NCBI GenBank assembly: GCA_035301485.1 | Contig: DATGUF010000001.1 | Location: 62,001-126,000, forward strand | DNA: 64,000 bases | Reading direction: 5' to 3' | Source of the DNA: CALEAR01 sp035301485 | Lineage (GTDB): Bacteria > Pseudomonadota > Gammaproteobacteria > Pseudomonadales > Alcanivoracaceae | In this document: positions 41,616-50,650 of the stretch, piece by piece | How the letters are laid out: each line of letters opens with the position of its first letter | Numbering within the stretch: position 1 is the first letter of the stretch | Position numbers and translations under genes: made by a program | Notes under the pieces: generated by a model | What the model was told of the DNA's origin: nothing | Databases searched by the model: none | What the model saw: the letters and a program-made list of their open reading frames with translations, nothing else

Positions 41616-42687
41616 TGTTATTATCCTCAGTGCCAGGCTGCATCAGCAGGTCAATTTTATCTGTTACCGCATGGGTTGGAATAATCAGCATAGCATTTGG
41701 GTCGCGCACACGTTGGCCCCATTTCACTTCAGAAACCGTTTTTTGTAAAAACTGATCTAACGCTTGCGGATAGTAGTTCACCACCCATTCTTGCTGGCGC
41801 CAAGGCCCAGTGCGTAACGGGTTGGAGGTAACGTACAGGCCAATGGCAGGGCGTTGTAATGCCACAGCCATGTGGATGGGCCCGGAATCAGGGGCAATCA
41901 CTGCGTTAGCATTTTTAATTAACGCGAGTAAAGTTTTAAGGGGTGTTTTACCTACTAAGTTTATGACTGCCTCGGGAGAGGCTTGCTGTAAAGCTTGCCC
42001 ATAGTGTTTTTCTTCTTCGCTGTGCCCACCGGTAATTACAGTTTTTAAGCCATGTTTCTCATAGGTGTGTTGAATCACTGCTTGGTAGCCTTCCACGGAC
42101 CAATTGCGCCAGTTCCGAGCTCGGTTGCTAGAGCAGGGGCTAAGAACCAAGTAGGGGGTGTGGCCCTCGACTAATGCCTGTGCCTGTTGCTCATTGCTCG
42201 ATGGAATAGCCAAATTCCATTCTGGTTGGGTGTCTTGAATGCCAAGATGACGCACAAAATCCATAAAGCCCTCCGCCACATGTTGTTGTGGGTTAGGGGT
42301 GATGCGTTCACGGGTAAAGAGCCACTGAAAATCTTTGGCGCGGGCTTTGTCAAAGCCAATGCGCCGTTGCGCAGGAATAAATAATGAAAGCACGCTCGCG
42401 CGTAAAGCGGCTTGCATGTGTAATAAGATGTCGAAGCGGCGGCCCTGTAGCGTACGTTTTAGCGCACGCATTCCGGCGAGGCCTGTTTTTTTATCGTAGA
42501 TGATAAATTCGACCCCAGACAAACCGGACAGTAAACTGTGTTCCGCAGCGCCTATTACCCAAGTGATGCGCGCTTGCGGCCAAGCGCGTTGCAAAGCACG
42601 CACAGCCGGCACAAGGTTGCAGCAATCACCTAAGGCAGATAGCCGTAATATACATATTGTAGGGGCGAGGGTAGAGTTTGATCCCAT
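41605..42687 (-). CDS. LPS core heptosyltransferase, GT9 family
   Basis: A 360-residue glycosyltransferase that should move heptose from ADP-heptose to the LPS inner core. ICILRLSALGDCCNLVPAVRALQRAWP at the N-terminus and NANAVIAPDSGPIHMAVALQRPAIGLY near residue 280 are GT9 hallmarks (the latter binds the nucleotide-sugar). It could be WaaC, WaaF or a further heptosyltransferase; sequence alone does not decide. ATG 42687 is the only start before the conserved N-terminus, and it overlaps the start of the divergent Kdo kinase gene. Confidence 0.9.
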   Translation of the reverse strand: MGSNSTLAPTICILRLSALGDCCNLVPAVRALQRAWPQARITWVIGAAEHSLLSGLSGVEFIIYDKKTGLAGMRALKRTLQGRRFDILLHMQAALRASVLSLFIPAQRRIGFDKARAKDFQWLFTRERITPNPQQHVAEGFMDFVRHLGIQDTQPEWNLAIPSSNEQQAQALVEGHTPYLVLSPCSSNRARNWRNWSVEGYQAVIQHTYEKHGLKTVITGGHSEEEKHYGQALQQASPEAVINLVGKTPLKTLLALIKNANAVIAPDSGPIHMAVALQRPAIGLYVTSNPLRTGPWRQQEWVVNYYPQALDQFLQKTVSEVKWGQRVRDPNAMLIIPTHAVTDKIDLLMQPGTEDNNNEH

Positions 42688-43396
42688 GATGACATTCCAA
42701 GAAAAACGTGGCTCAGGTTACCGCATTTTATATGAGCCCTCCACCGCCTCACAAATAGAGCCCGAATGGTTCGAACCACAATATTGGCAGCAGCAAGGGC
42801 GCTTGCTTGGTGGAGCCCCTGGGCGTGGCACAAGTTGTTTTGTGCAAGGGCCACAGCAAGGGTTTGTGTTGCGCCATTATCACCGCGGTGGGTTAGTAGG
42901 GAAGCTGCTGAAAGATATTTATTTGTGGACGGGGTTACACCGCAGCCGTCCTTGGCAGGAAATGCACATGTTAGCAGCGCTCTGGAGCAAAGGTTTACCG
43001 GTGCCTGCACCGGTGGCAGCGCGAATACAACGATATGGGTTGTTTTGGTACCGTGCGGATTTAATCACAGCTACTTTGCCAGATGTAGAACCGCTAGCAG
43101 AGGTGATACATCAGTTGCCCATGGCCTTGCTACAAAACGTAGGCAGTACAGTGCGGCGCTTTCATGAAGAGGGGTTATACCATGTGGATCTTAATCCACG
43201 TAATATCGTTATAAACCTAATTACTGAAGAAGTATTCATACTCGATTTTGACCGCTGCCGTTTGTTCGACGGGGCCTTAGATCCTTTGCGTGCACGCAGA
43301 AACCTAGATCGATTGCATCGCGGATTGGTAAAAGTGGATGCTACACAAGCAGCTACTTGGAATGACATTATTCAACGAGCGTATTATCACGCGTAA
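42686..43396 (+). CDS. kdkA: 3-deoxy-D-manno-octulosonic acid (Kdo) kinase
   Basis: A eukaryotic-kinase-fold enzyme that phosphorylates Kdo on lipid A precursors. Motifs: GRGTSCF near the glycine loop, LRHYHRGGLVGKL (substrate Arg-rich segment), GLPVPAPVAARIQR, the catalytic loop YHVDLNPRNIVIN and DFDRC (metal Asp). 236 aa from ATG 42686 (ATG 42689 also possible). It resembles KdkA of Haemophilus closely in these blocks. A much longer upstream frame that runs antisense through the heptosyltransferase was rejected. Confidence 0.92.
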   Translation: MMTFQEKRGSGYRILYEPSTASQIEPEWFEPQYWQQQGRLLGGAPGRGTSCFVQGPQQGFVLRHYHRGGLVGKLLKDIYLWTGLHRSRPWQEMHMLAALWSKGLPVPAPVAARIQRYGLFWYRADLITATLPDVEPLAEVIHQLPMALLQNVGSTVRRFHEEGLYHVDLNPRNIVINLITEEVFILDFDRCRLFDGALDPLRARRNLDRLHRGLVKVDATQAATWNDIIQRAYYHA

Positions 43397-43423
43397 CCCT
43401 ATTACGATATAGAGGAGCAATAC

Positions 43424-43843
43424 ATGCTAGCCACTATTACTTGGCAAGGAAAAGTTAAATTTGTTGCTGAATCAGGCACAGGGCATCAAGTAGTGTTAGA
43501 TGGGCCCGCTGATCACGGTGGCGAAAATCAAGGCCCTCGGCCAATGGAAATGTTGTTAATGGGCATGGGAGGCTGCGCTTCCTTTGATGTGGTGAGCATT
43601 TTAAAAAAATCACGCCAAGAGGTATCTGATTGCCGTTGTGAATTAACAGCTGAACGTGCGGATGCTGTTCCGGCAGTATTTACAAAAATACATCTGCATT
43701 TTGTTGTGTCAGGAGAGGGGCTGAAAGAGAACCATGTTAAGCGCGCAGTTTCTTTGTCCGCTGAAAAGTATTGCTCAGCTTCTATTATGTTGGCGAAGGG
43801 CGGTGTGGAAATAAGCCATAGCTATGAGGTGATCGAAGCTTAA
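43424..43843 (+). CDS. OsmC/Ohr-family protein
   Basis: A 139-residue OsmC-like protein with the two reactive cysteines in GMGGCASFDVV and SAEKYCSAS, typical of peroxide reductases that use a Cys pair. It is of the YhfA-like subtype that lies near trpGDC-vfr-coq7 in Pseudomonas. AGAGGAG precedes the ATG. It converges on coq7. Confidence 0.92.
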   Translation: MLATITWQGKVKFVAESGTGHQVVLDGPADHGGENQGPRPMEMLLMGMGGCASFDVVSILKKSRQEVSDCRCELTAERADAVPAVFTKIHLHFVVSGEGLKENHVKRAVSLSAEKYCSASIMLAKGGVEISHSYEVIEA

Positions 43844-43854
43844 TAGTGCCCACT

Positions 43855-43884
43855 GTGCGCTCCCTCTTACTTATGGGAGCGCAC
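43855..43884. terminator. Hairpin between OsmC-family gene and coq7
   Basis: A perfect 10-bp stem (43855-43864 with 43875-43884) with a ten-base loop between convergent genes. T tracts are short on both sides. Confidence 0.55.
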
Positions 43885-43896
43885 TCTTAGGCTGCA

Positions 43897-44535
43897 TTAA
43901 ATTCTATAGGTAGAGAAAGTCATTACTTTGCTCATTAACGTCATGCCCAGTTTAATGGGTAATGGCAAGGGCGCCCCACCTGATTGTTCCGCTAAGAGAG
44001 CATGTTCTAATTCGTCAATGCGCATTTGTTCTAAAATAGCGCGGCTACGTTCGTCACTTTCAGGCAGTTGGGCGAGATGGTTTTCCAAGTGCTTAACCAC
44101 TTGATGCTCTGTTTCCGCCACAAACCCTAAGCTCCATTTGTCTCCGATGAGGCCAGCTGTGGCCCCTACACCAAAAGATAGCGCATAGAAAATAGGGTTT
44201 AGTTTGCTAGGCGCACTGCCTAGTTCGCGTAAGCGTTCTTCGCACCAAGCAAGATGATCCTCTTCTTCTCTCGCAGCTTCTTCCATGGCATGGCGAACAT
44301 GAGGCAAATTGGCGGTGGCAGCTTGGCCTTGGTACAGCGCTTGAGCGCAAACCTCGCCCGTGTGATTGATGCGCATTAAGCCGGCTGTGTGACGCTTGGA
44401 CGCTTCGTTTACTGTGCTGTCTGGGCCTGGCGTGGGGCGTTCGCCAGTGGTAACACCGGGTGTGAGGGTGCGTAGCGCATTGTCTGCTTTGGCGAGTAGT
44501 TGGTCGATAGCGGAATAGCGACGGCCACTTGTCAT
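43897..44535 (-). CDS. coq7: Ubiquinone biosynthesis hydroxylase Coq7
   Basis: Di-iron monooxygenase that hydroxylates C6 of the benzoquinone ring, replacing UbiF in Pseudomonas-type bacteria. MRINHTGEVCAQALYQGQ and EEAAREEEDHLAWCEERL supply the EXXH ligands of the first half; HLENHLAQLPESDERSR and MRIDELEHALLAE those of the second. 212 aa. It is transcribed from the direction of the RetS-like gene, 62 bases downstream of it. Confidence 0.96.
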   Translation of the reverse strand: MTSGRRYSAIDQLLAKADNALRTLTPGVTTGERPTPGPDSTVNEASKRHTAGLMRINHTGEVCAQALYQGQAATANLPHVRHAMEEAAREEEDHLAWCEERLRELGSAPSKLNPIFYALSFGVGATAGLIGDKWSLGFVAETEHQVVKHLENHLAQLPESDERSRAILEQMRIDELEHALLAEQSGGAPLPLPIKLGMTLMSKVMTFSTYRI

Positions 44536-44597
44536 AGGGGAAACTCCTGTTTAAACAACCAGCGAAGAGAATAATAGCATAGCGTAAAAAACGCAGT

Positions 44598-47315
44598 TTA
44601 GCTTTGTTCCTTGGCAATATAGGAGAAGGCGGTATGCGCTGTATCCTTGAGCTCGCCAAGCGTGATGTGGGTGGTGTGGGGATGGTGGGCCACTCTTTCG
44701 GCAGGTGCAGTAGTGCTGCCGAGTACCATGATAGCGATGTTTTCATGGCCAGCGTGGCGTAGGAGCGAGATGCTCTCAGCGGTGGCGGTATGGCTAGGTA
44801 ATATAAGGAGGTCGCAAGGGGTGGCGCTAAGCACTTGGCCTATTTCTGCACTGCTATGTGTGTTGACAACGGTGGCACCGAGATCTGAAAGTAAGGCGGT
44901 AAGGTGTGCACGCATCTCTAGTGACATGCCTGCCAAGAGCACTTTTTTGTTCATGAGTGCAGGCATAGCAATATTAATAGTGTTTTGAGGCTGCGTTAAG
45001 CCTTCGGCCAGTTGCTGATGTAGGTGCTGTGCAGAAAGAGGTTTAGGCAAAATAGCATAGAGGTTGTTGGTGGCCTCATCAATGGTTGATAAATCTTGCT
45101 TGTCACTGCCCATCATCAGTAACAAAGGTGTGGGATGATGATCTAATTGTTCCTGTAACCGACGGACAAACTGTAAACCGCCCATGCCAGGTAAATTGCA
45201 GTCAAACAATACAGCGTCGTAGGGTTTGCCAAGCGTAACTTGATTGCGAATGCTAGCAAGTGCTTCACGAGGGTCATGGCTCACACTCACCAATAATCCC
45301 CAGCCCAACATTTGGCGGCGTAATATGCGTGTCACAGTTTGCGAGCTGTCCACAATGAGCAGTGTTTTGTGTTGAAAAATTTCTGCATCGAAGAGTGTTT
45401 GGTCGTTTTCTGGGTCTGCCGGGAGGGGGACGGTAAACCAAATTGTGGCAGCATTATCGTGAAGCCTGACGCCCGCTCGGCCGTTGATTTGCTCCACTAG
45501 CTGCCTGGCGATATGTAGGTTGCCTTCATTCTCTGGTTTAGTTTTGTGGTTGGTATCAAAAGGAAGAAAAGTTTCACCTGCTTGTTGTAACGCGGAACCA
45601 AATATTTCAAAGCGCACATGATGGGGCTGAAATGGATCCATTCCTACTTCAATAATAAGTTCGCCCGTAACAGCATAGCGCAGGGCGCTACTAATAGTGT
45701 TGGTCAAGATTTGTTTGAGGCGTAAGGAATCCGTCAACACATAGGGTGGTACTGTGTTGTGAAAGTGTTGCAGTATCACTACATTTTTTTCATGCGCTCG
45801 GTCTGAGAAAATCGCGGCCACAAAGTCTAGTAGTTCAGGTAAATTAACCGAACTTTCCGGGGTGGGAGCGAAAGGCTCATTAATGCTTGTATATTCCAAC
45901 ACATCGTCGAGCATGTTTAATAGGCTGCGGCTCGAAGCTTGGATGCTCCGTAAATATTCGTGTTGGTTTTGAGTTAATGTGGTGTCTTTTAATATTTCTG
46001 CCATGCCCAAGGTAGCAATAACAGGAGTGCGAATTTCTTGATCTAAGTGCGACAGGGTTTCTTTCTGTGTGCGGTATTTAGTGTCGGCAATTTGTTCTGT
46101 AAGTGCTTTTTGATGATTCGCTTTGAGGCGGTCAACATAAGCGCGGTTTAAGCCGATGCTTAGAATAATTCCTTTAAGTGCAGCTACGGATAAAATTGGC
46201 ACCACGCTATTGATGGGGAATAATGTAGCGCCGTACTGGGTTGCAATGATGAAAGGCATTGCGCTGAGTGTGGGCAAAAGCGTTGCTAACAGTAAAAGCG
46301 CATTAGGAGTGCGCTGGATAATGAAAGCAATGCTGATGATGAAAAGAAAAATAATGCTCAGTAAGTAGAGGCTGCCGAGGACAAGAAAAGAAGTGGCAGT
46401 TTGCACGAAGATGGCCGTGCAAGTGCTCGCTAGTAGGGCGGTAATAATAATATAGAAAACAATATTAATGCGTGGACTGTGCTTAGCCACCCTAACAATT
46501 TCTTTACAGAGCAGTAATAAAAAAACGATAGCAAGGTGCGAGAGTATTAGTTCTAACGCACTGCCATTTATAAGGGTGCTGGCGACTTTAAATTCCCATT
46601 TGCCTAGGGCAATGGTGGTGGAAAGTAGAGTGGTGAGCAGGTAAAGCGATAAATATAACGAGGTGGCTTTACGAAAGCTGAGGTACAACAGAAAGCGGTA
46701 AATGGCCATAGCTAGTAAAAAGCCCGCAAGAAAAACGGGTAAGTACAGCCTTTTTCTATTTTGTTCTAGATGGTGTATGGGTTCTGATAGTTCAACTTGG
46801 TAAGTGAAAAAGCGTTGCGGATCAACTTTTAAATAGTATTGATTTTCAGTGTTAGGCGGTAAATACAGCAAATAACCACGCATAGGTTGGCGCAATTTGC
46901 TAACAAAAGACTGTTCGCTAGCTGTGCTCTGATTAGTGAGTTCGCGCCAAACACCATTATTCACTTCATAGGCTTCGATGCTGTGAAAGTGCCCAGGTGT
47001 TAGCGCTAGAAAAAAGTGTTGAACGAAATGCTGGTCGTTTTTCACGGCAAAACGTATCCACCAAGGGTCGTTACTAAACCCCAGTGAAACGCTTTTTTCG
47101 ATAGCGGATACAAAGGTTAGTGTATGGTCGCCGCGTGTGATGGCTTCAATACTGGTGTTGTGCTCGTCGAGAGCGAACTGAGTGTAATCGGTAATGTTGG
47201 TGCTGCCGAAATCGGCATAGGCAATGAAAGGATAAAAAGATGCCATGGCCATCTTGCTAAGGCAGAGAAGTGCTACTATGAGCACTATGCTGAACCCATA
47301 AGATATGCGTTTCAT
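44598..47315 (-). CDS. RetS-like 7TM hybrid sensor kinase, catalytically degenerate
   Basis: A 905-residue inner-membrane sensor: signal/TM (about 5-25), periplasmic 7TMR-DISMED2 domain (about 35-175), seven helices (about 188-390), HisKA (about 412-480), HATPase (about 490-632), REC1 (about 648-770) and REC2 (about 788-900). This architecture and the site after purH-purD match retS of P. aeruginosa, whose product controls GacS. Catalytic residues are missing: the H-box reads SHLDQEIRTP with Q426 in place of His; S543 replaces the N-box Asn; G1 and G2 boxes are unrecognisable (FGSALQ, EGNLHIA). REC1 keeps D705, S737 and K758, but REC2 has P840 where Asp is needed. It is probably a signalling scaffold. 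Confidence 0.88.
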   Translation of the reverse strand: MKRISYGFSIVLIVALLCLSKMAMASFYPFIAYADFGSTNITDYTQFALDEHNTSIEAITRGDHTLTFVSAIEKSVSLGFSNDPWWIRFAVKNDQHFVQHFFLALTPGHFHSIEAYEVNNGVWRELTNQSTASEQSFVSKLRQPMRGYLLYLPPNTENQYYLKVDPQRFFTYQVELSEPIHHLEQNRKRLYLPVFLAGFLLAMAIYRFLLYLSFRKATSLYLSLYLLTTLLSTTIALGKWEFKVASTLINGSALELILSHLAIVFLLLLCKEIVRVAKHSPRINIVFYIIITALLASTCTAIFVQTATSFLVLGSLYLLSIIFLFIISIAFIIQRTPNALLLLATLLPTLSAMPFIIATQYGATLFPINSVVPILSVAALKGIILSIGLNRAYVDRLKANHQKALTEQIADTKYRTQKETLSHLDQEIRTPVIATLGMAEILKDTTLTQNQHEYLRSIQASSRSLLNMLDDVLEYTSINEPFAPTPESSVNLPELLDFVAAIFSDRAHEKNVVILQHFHNTVPPYVLTDSLRLKQILTNTISSALRYAVTGELIIEVGMDPFQPHHVRFEIFGSALQQAGETFLPFDTNHKTKPENEGNLHIARQLVEQINGRAGVRLHDNAATIWFTVPLPADPENDQTLFDAEIFQHKTLLIVDSSQTVTRILRRQMLGWGLLVSVSHDPREALASIRNQVTLGKPYDAVLFDCNLPGMGGLQFVRRLQEQLDHHPTPLLLMMGSDKQDLSTIDEATNNLYAILPKPLSAQHLHQQLAEGLTQPQNTINIAMPALMNKKVLLAGMSLEMRAHLTALLSDLGATVVNTHSSAEIGQVLSATPCDLLILPSHTATAESISLLRHAGHENIAIMVLGSTTAPAERVAHHPHTTHITLGELKDTAHTAFSYIAKEQS

Positions 47316-47369
47316 GGCACCTTTCTCCGAGGCGTTGTTACAAGGCGGCCATCCTGTGGCCGCTTGGTA

Positions 47370-48656
47370 TTACGCTTCTTCTCTAGCGATAGCTAAGTAA
47401 CCGATGTCGCGGCGGTAGTAACAGCCGTCCCATTGGATATTCTCAATGGCTTGGTAAGCCGCAGTTTGTGCTGCTTTCACAGTATCGCCCAAGGCGGTTA
47501 CGCACAGCACGCGTCCACCACTAGTAACAACGTTTTCACCTTCTAGGCGTGTACCCGCATGGAAAACCTTTACCGATGCGCTATCAGCATCGCGCAGGCC
47601 CGTAATGACATCACCGGTTTGCGGTGTGTCGGGGTAGTTTGCGGCAGCCATAACAACACCTAGCGAGGGGCGTGGGTCCCACTGTGCGGTGGCTTGATCT
47701 AACTCACCAGCGAGTGCTGCTTGGATCAGTGTCACCATATCGCTTTGTAGGCGCATAATAATGGGCTGTGTTTCAGGATCACCAAAACGGCAGTTAAACT
47801 CGATGACTTTCGGCGTGCCTGTTTCATCGATCATCAGGCCCGCATAGAGGAAGCCCGAATAAGGAATGCCTTCGGCGGCCATGCCCTCAACAGTGGGCAT
47901 AATTACTTCGTTCATGGCGCGCTGATATACTTCATCGGTTACCACGGGGGCAGGGGAATAAGCGCCCATGCCGCCTGTATTGGGGCCTGTGTCAGCATCG
48001 CCAATACGTTTGTGGTCTTGGCTTGTGGCCATAGGAAGGACATTCTTGCCATCCACCATAACAATGAAACTGGCTTCTTCGCCGGTTAAGAACTCTTCGA
48101 TCACCACGCGGTTGCCTGCTTCACCAAAGAGGTTGCCCGACAGCATGTCTTTAATGGCGGCTTCCGCTTCCTCTAAGGTCATGGCCACAATCACCCCTTT
48201 ACCAGCGGCAAGGCCATCTGCTTTTACAACAATGGGGGCGCCTTGTTCGCGCACGTAGGCGAGCGCTTCTGCTTCATCGGTGAAGTTTGCGTACTTCGCC
48301 GTGGGAATGTTGTGGCGAGCAAGAAAGTCTTTGCTAAAAGCCTTAGACCCTTCAAGTTGAGCTGCTTTTGCTGTGGGGCCGTAACAGGCAAGTCCCGCTG
48401 CGGTAAATGCATCCACCACACCGTTAACCAGTGGCGCTTCTGGGCCCACAATAGCGAGATCGATGTTCTCTTGTTGCGCAAAAGCAACCAGTGCGGCGTT
48501 ATCGAGCACATCAATGGCTACGTTTTCAACCTTGTTTTCTAGGGCTGAGCCGGCATTGCCAGGCGCTACGTATACACGCTCTACTTGCTCTGATTGCGCA
48601 ATTTTCCAAGCTAGGGCGTGCTCACGACCACCAGCACCGATAATTAAAATTTTCAT
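47370..48656 (-). CDS. purD: Phosphoribosylamine-glycine ligase
   Basis: ATP-grasp enzyme of purine synthesis. It begins MKILIIGAGGREHALAWKIA and contains GSKAFSKDFLARHNIPTA, VVKADGLAAGKGVIVA, GPNTGGMGAYSP and FNCRFGDPETQ. 428 aa. It follows purH by 33 bases. A 7-bp hairpin without a T tract (47345-47363) lies between it and the RetS-like gene. Confidence 0.97.
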   Translation of the reverse strand: MKILIIGAGGREHALAWKIAQSEQVERVYVAPGNAGSALENKVENVAIDVLDNAALVAFAQQENIDLAIVGPEAPLVNGVVDAFTAAGLACYGPTAKAAQLEGSKAFSKDFLARHNIPTAKYANFTDEAEALAYVREQGAPIVVKADGLAAGKGVIVAMTLEEAEAAIKDMLSGNLFGEAGNRVVIEEFLTGEEASFIVMVDGKNVLPMATSQDHKRIGDADTGPNTGGMGAYSPAPVVTDEVYQRAMNEVIMPTVEGMAAEGIPYSGFLYAGLMIDETGTPKVIEFNCRFGDPETQPIIMRLQSDMVTLIQAALAGELDQATAQWDPRPSLGVVMAAANYPDTPQTGDVITGLRDADSASVKVFHAGTRLEGENVVTSGGRVLCVTALGDTVKAAQTAAYQAIENIQWDGCYYRRDIGYLAIAREEA

Positions 48657-48689
48657 AGTTATACCCTCGGGTAAAACCCTGGTTTTAGT

Positions 48690-50252
48690 TTAGTGGCGGA
48701 AGTGACGCATGCCAGTGAATACCATGGCAATGTCATTTTCATCTGCTGCAGCGATAACCTCTTCGTCACGGATAGAACCGCCGGGTTGGATTACACAGCG
48801 CACACCCGCTTCAGCCGCGTTGTCGATACCATCGCGGAAGGGGAAGAAGGCATCTGATGCCATGGCTGAACCAGGCACAGAGAGCCCTGCGTGTTCAGCT
48901 TTGATAACGCCAATTCGAGCTGAGTTTACACGGCTCATTTGGCCAGCACCAACGCCAATGGTTTGGCCATCTTTGGCGTATACGATGGCGTTGGATTTAA
49001 CGAATTTAGCTACTTGCCAGGCAAACAGTAAATCACGCAGTTCTTCTTCGCTAGGTGCGCGTTTAGTTACCACTTTTAGCTCGTCAATGGTGATGCTGCC
49101 GAGGTCTCTGTCTTGTACTAAGAGGCCGCCATTCACGCGTTTGTAATCGAACGCAGGTAGGCTGCTCTGCCATTCGCCACATACTAGCAAGCGTACGTTT
49201 TTCTTGGCAGATACAACTTGCTGAGCTTCGGCGCTAGCGCTAGGGGCAATAATCACCTCAACAAACTGCTTGTCGGTAATAGCTTGCGCGGTAGCTGCAT
49301 CAAGCTCGCGGTTAAAAGCGATAATGCCGCCAAAAGATGATTCTGGGTCGGTGGCAAAAGCTTTTTCATAAGCGGTTAAAATGTTGTCTGCCACTGCTAC
49401 ACCGCAGGGGTTTGCGTGTTTGACGATAACACAAGCGGGTGCGGTGAATTGCTTTACGCATTCAAGTGCAGCATCAGTGTCGGCAATGTTGTTGTAAGAA
49501 AGCTCTTTGCCCTGTAATTGTTTGGCGGTGGCGATAGAAGCTTCTTTAGGCGCTGCTTCACGGTAGAAAGCGGAGGCCTGATGTGGGTTTTCGCCATAAC
49601 GTAAATCTTGTGCCTTAACAAACTGCAAGTTCATGGTGCGTGGGAAATCTTCACTGCCACCATTCACTTTTTGGCCGAAATAGTTGGCGATAGCGCCGTC
49701 ATAGGCGGCGGTGTGTTCGAAAGCTTGAATGGCTAAATCGAAGCGGAATTCGTCAGAAAGGGCATTGTCCTGTGCATCCATTTCAGCGATTACTGCTGGG
49801 TAATCGGCAGGGTTGGTAACAATGCCCACGTAGGCGTTGTTTTTTGCTGCGGCACGCACCATGGTTGGGCCGCCAATGTCGATGTTTTCGATCGCATCAG
49901 CGAGGGTGCAGTCGGGGTTCGCCACGGTTTGTTCAAAAGGGTATAAATTCACTACCACTAAATCGATGGTACGAATTTGTTGCTCTTCTAGTACCGCATC
50001 ATCTTGCCCGCGGCGCGCTAAAATGCCGCCGTGAATCTTCGGGTGTAGCGTTTTTACGCGACCATCCATCATTTCAGGAAAGCCAGTGTAATCAGACACT
50101 TCTTGCACTGTTAAGCCGGCTTCTTGCAGGGCTTTGAAGGTGCCACCTGTAGAAAGTAACTGAACATTGCGCTGTTCAAGCGCGCGTGCAAAGTCTACTA
50201 CATCTGTTTTGTCAGAAACGCTAATTAAAGCCCGTTGGATTTTGTTGGCCAT
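48690..50252 (-). CDS. purH: Bifunctional AICAR formyltransferase/IMP cyclohydrolase
   Basis: Carries out the last two steps to IMP. The N-terminal MGS-like cyclohydrolase domain (about 1-195) has ALISVSDKTDVVDFARAL and GRVKTLHPKIHGGILARR; the C-terminal formyltransferase has LRYGENPHQ, VKHANPCGVA and FFPFRDGIDNAAEAG. 520 aa. It starts a purHD unit after the terminator behind fis. Confidence 0.97.
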   Translation of the reverse strand: MANKIQRALISVSDKTDVVDFARALEQRNVQLLSTGGTFKALQEAGLTVQEVSDYTGFPEMMDGRVKTLHPKIHGGILARRGQDDAVLEEQQIRTIDLVVVNLYPFEQTVANPDCTLADAIENIDIGGPTMVRAAAKNNAYVGIVTNPADYPAVIAEMDAQDNALSDEFRFDLAIQAFEHTAAYDGAIANYFGQKVNGGSEDFPRTMNLQFVKAQDLRYGENPHQASAFYREAAPKEASIATAKQLQGKELSYNNIADTDAALECVKQFTAPACVIVKHANPCGVAVADNILTAYEKAFATDPESSFGGIIAFNRELDAATAQAITDKQFVEVIIAPSASAEAQQVVSAKKNVRLLVCGEWQSSLPAFDYKRVNGGLLVQDRDLGSITIDELKVVTKRAPSEEELRDLLFAWQVAKFVKSNAIVYAKDGQTIGVGAGQMSRVNSARIGVIKAEHAGLSVPGSAMASDAFFPFRDGIDNAAEAGVRCVIQPGGSIRDEEVIAAADENDIAMVFTGMRHFRH

Positions 50253-50282
50253 GAGTTGGTTACCTTGATGAGCCTGTAAGTG

Positions 50283-50310
50283 AAAAGAAAAAGGGCAGTC
50301 GCCTGCCCTT
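50283..50310 (-). terminator. Intrinsic terminator after fis
   Basis: On the minus strand AAGGGCAG (50310-50303) pairs with CTGCCCTT (50298-50291) around a GCGA loop and is followed by TTTCTTTT. It separates dusB-fis from purHD. Confidence 0.85.
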
Positions 50311-50326
50311 GTTGGGAACGCGTCGG

Positions 50327-50650
50327 TTAGAGCATTCCATATTGCTTAAGTTTTTTCCGTAGTGTGCCGCGGTTTAACCCTAGGATTTCGGCGGCGCGTG
50401 TTTGGTTACCACGGGTGTACTTCAAGATTTTTTCCAATAATGGAATTTCCATTTCAGCAAGAACCATTTTGTACAGTTCTGCAGGCTCTTCGCCTTCTAG
50501 GTTATTGAAGTACTCGATTAGAGAACGACGCACACAGGTGCGTAACGTTTCTTCATAATCCGCTTGTGTCAGGGTTAAAGTTGGAGCGGGTGGTCTACGT
50601 CTTTCGGCGGTATTCATGCTAGTTAATGTCCGTGCGGCTGAATTGTTCAT
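50327..50650 (-). CDS. fis: DNA-binding protein Fis
   Basis: Nucleoid-associated factor for inversion and growth control. The C-terminal helix-turn-helix NQTRAAEILGLNRGTLRKKLKQYGM and the helix pair ahead of it (LYKMVLAEMEIPLLEKILKYTRG) are diagnostic. 107 aa, slightly longer than E. coli Fis (98) at the N-terminus. Its ATG overlaps the dusB TGA (50647-50650) and has a GAGAGG site, the conserved coupling. An internal ATG at codon 12 is a less likely start. Confidence 0.96.
   Translation of the reverse strand: MNNSAARTLTSMNTAERRRPPAPTLTLTQADYEETLRTCVRRSLIEYFNNLEGEEPAELYKMVLAEMEIPLLEKILKYTRGNQTRAAEILGLNRGTLRKKLKQYGML

Noticed and set aside
42500..42685. N-terminal extension of the Kdo kinase frame
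   Set aside because: The extra 62 residues run antisense through the heptosyltransferase and do not match the family, whose conserved start fits ATG 42686.
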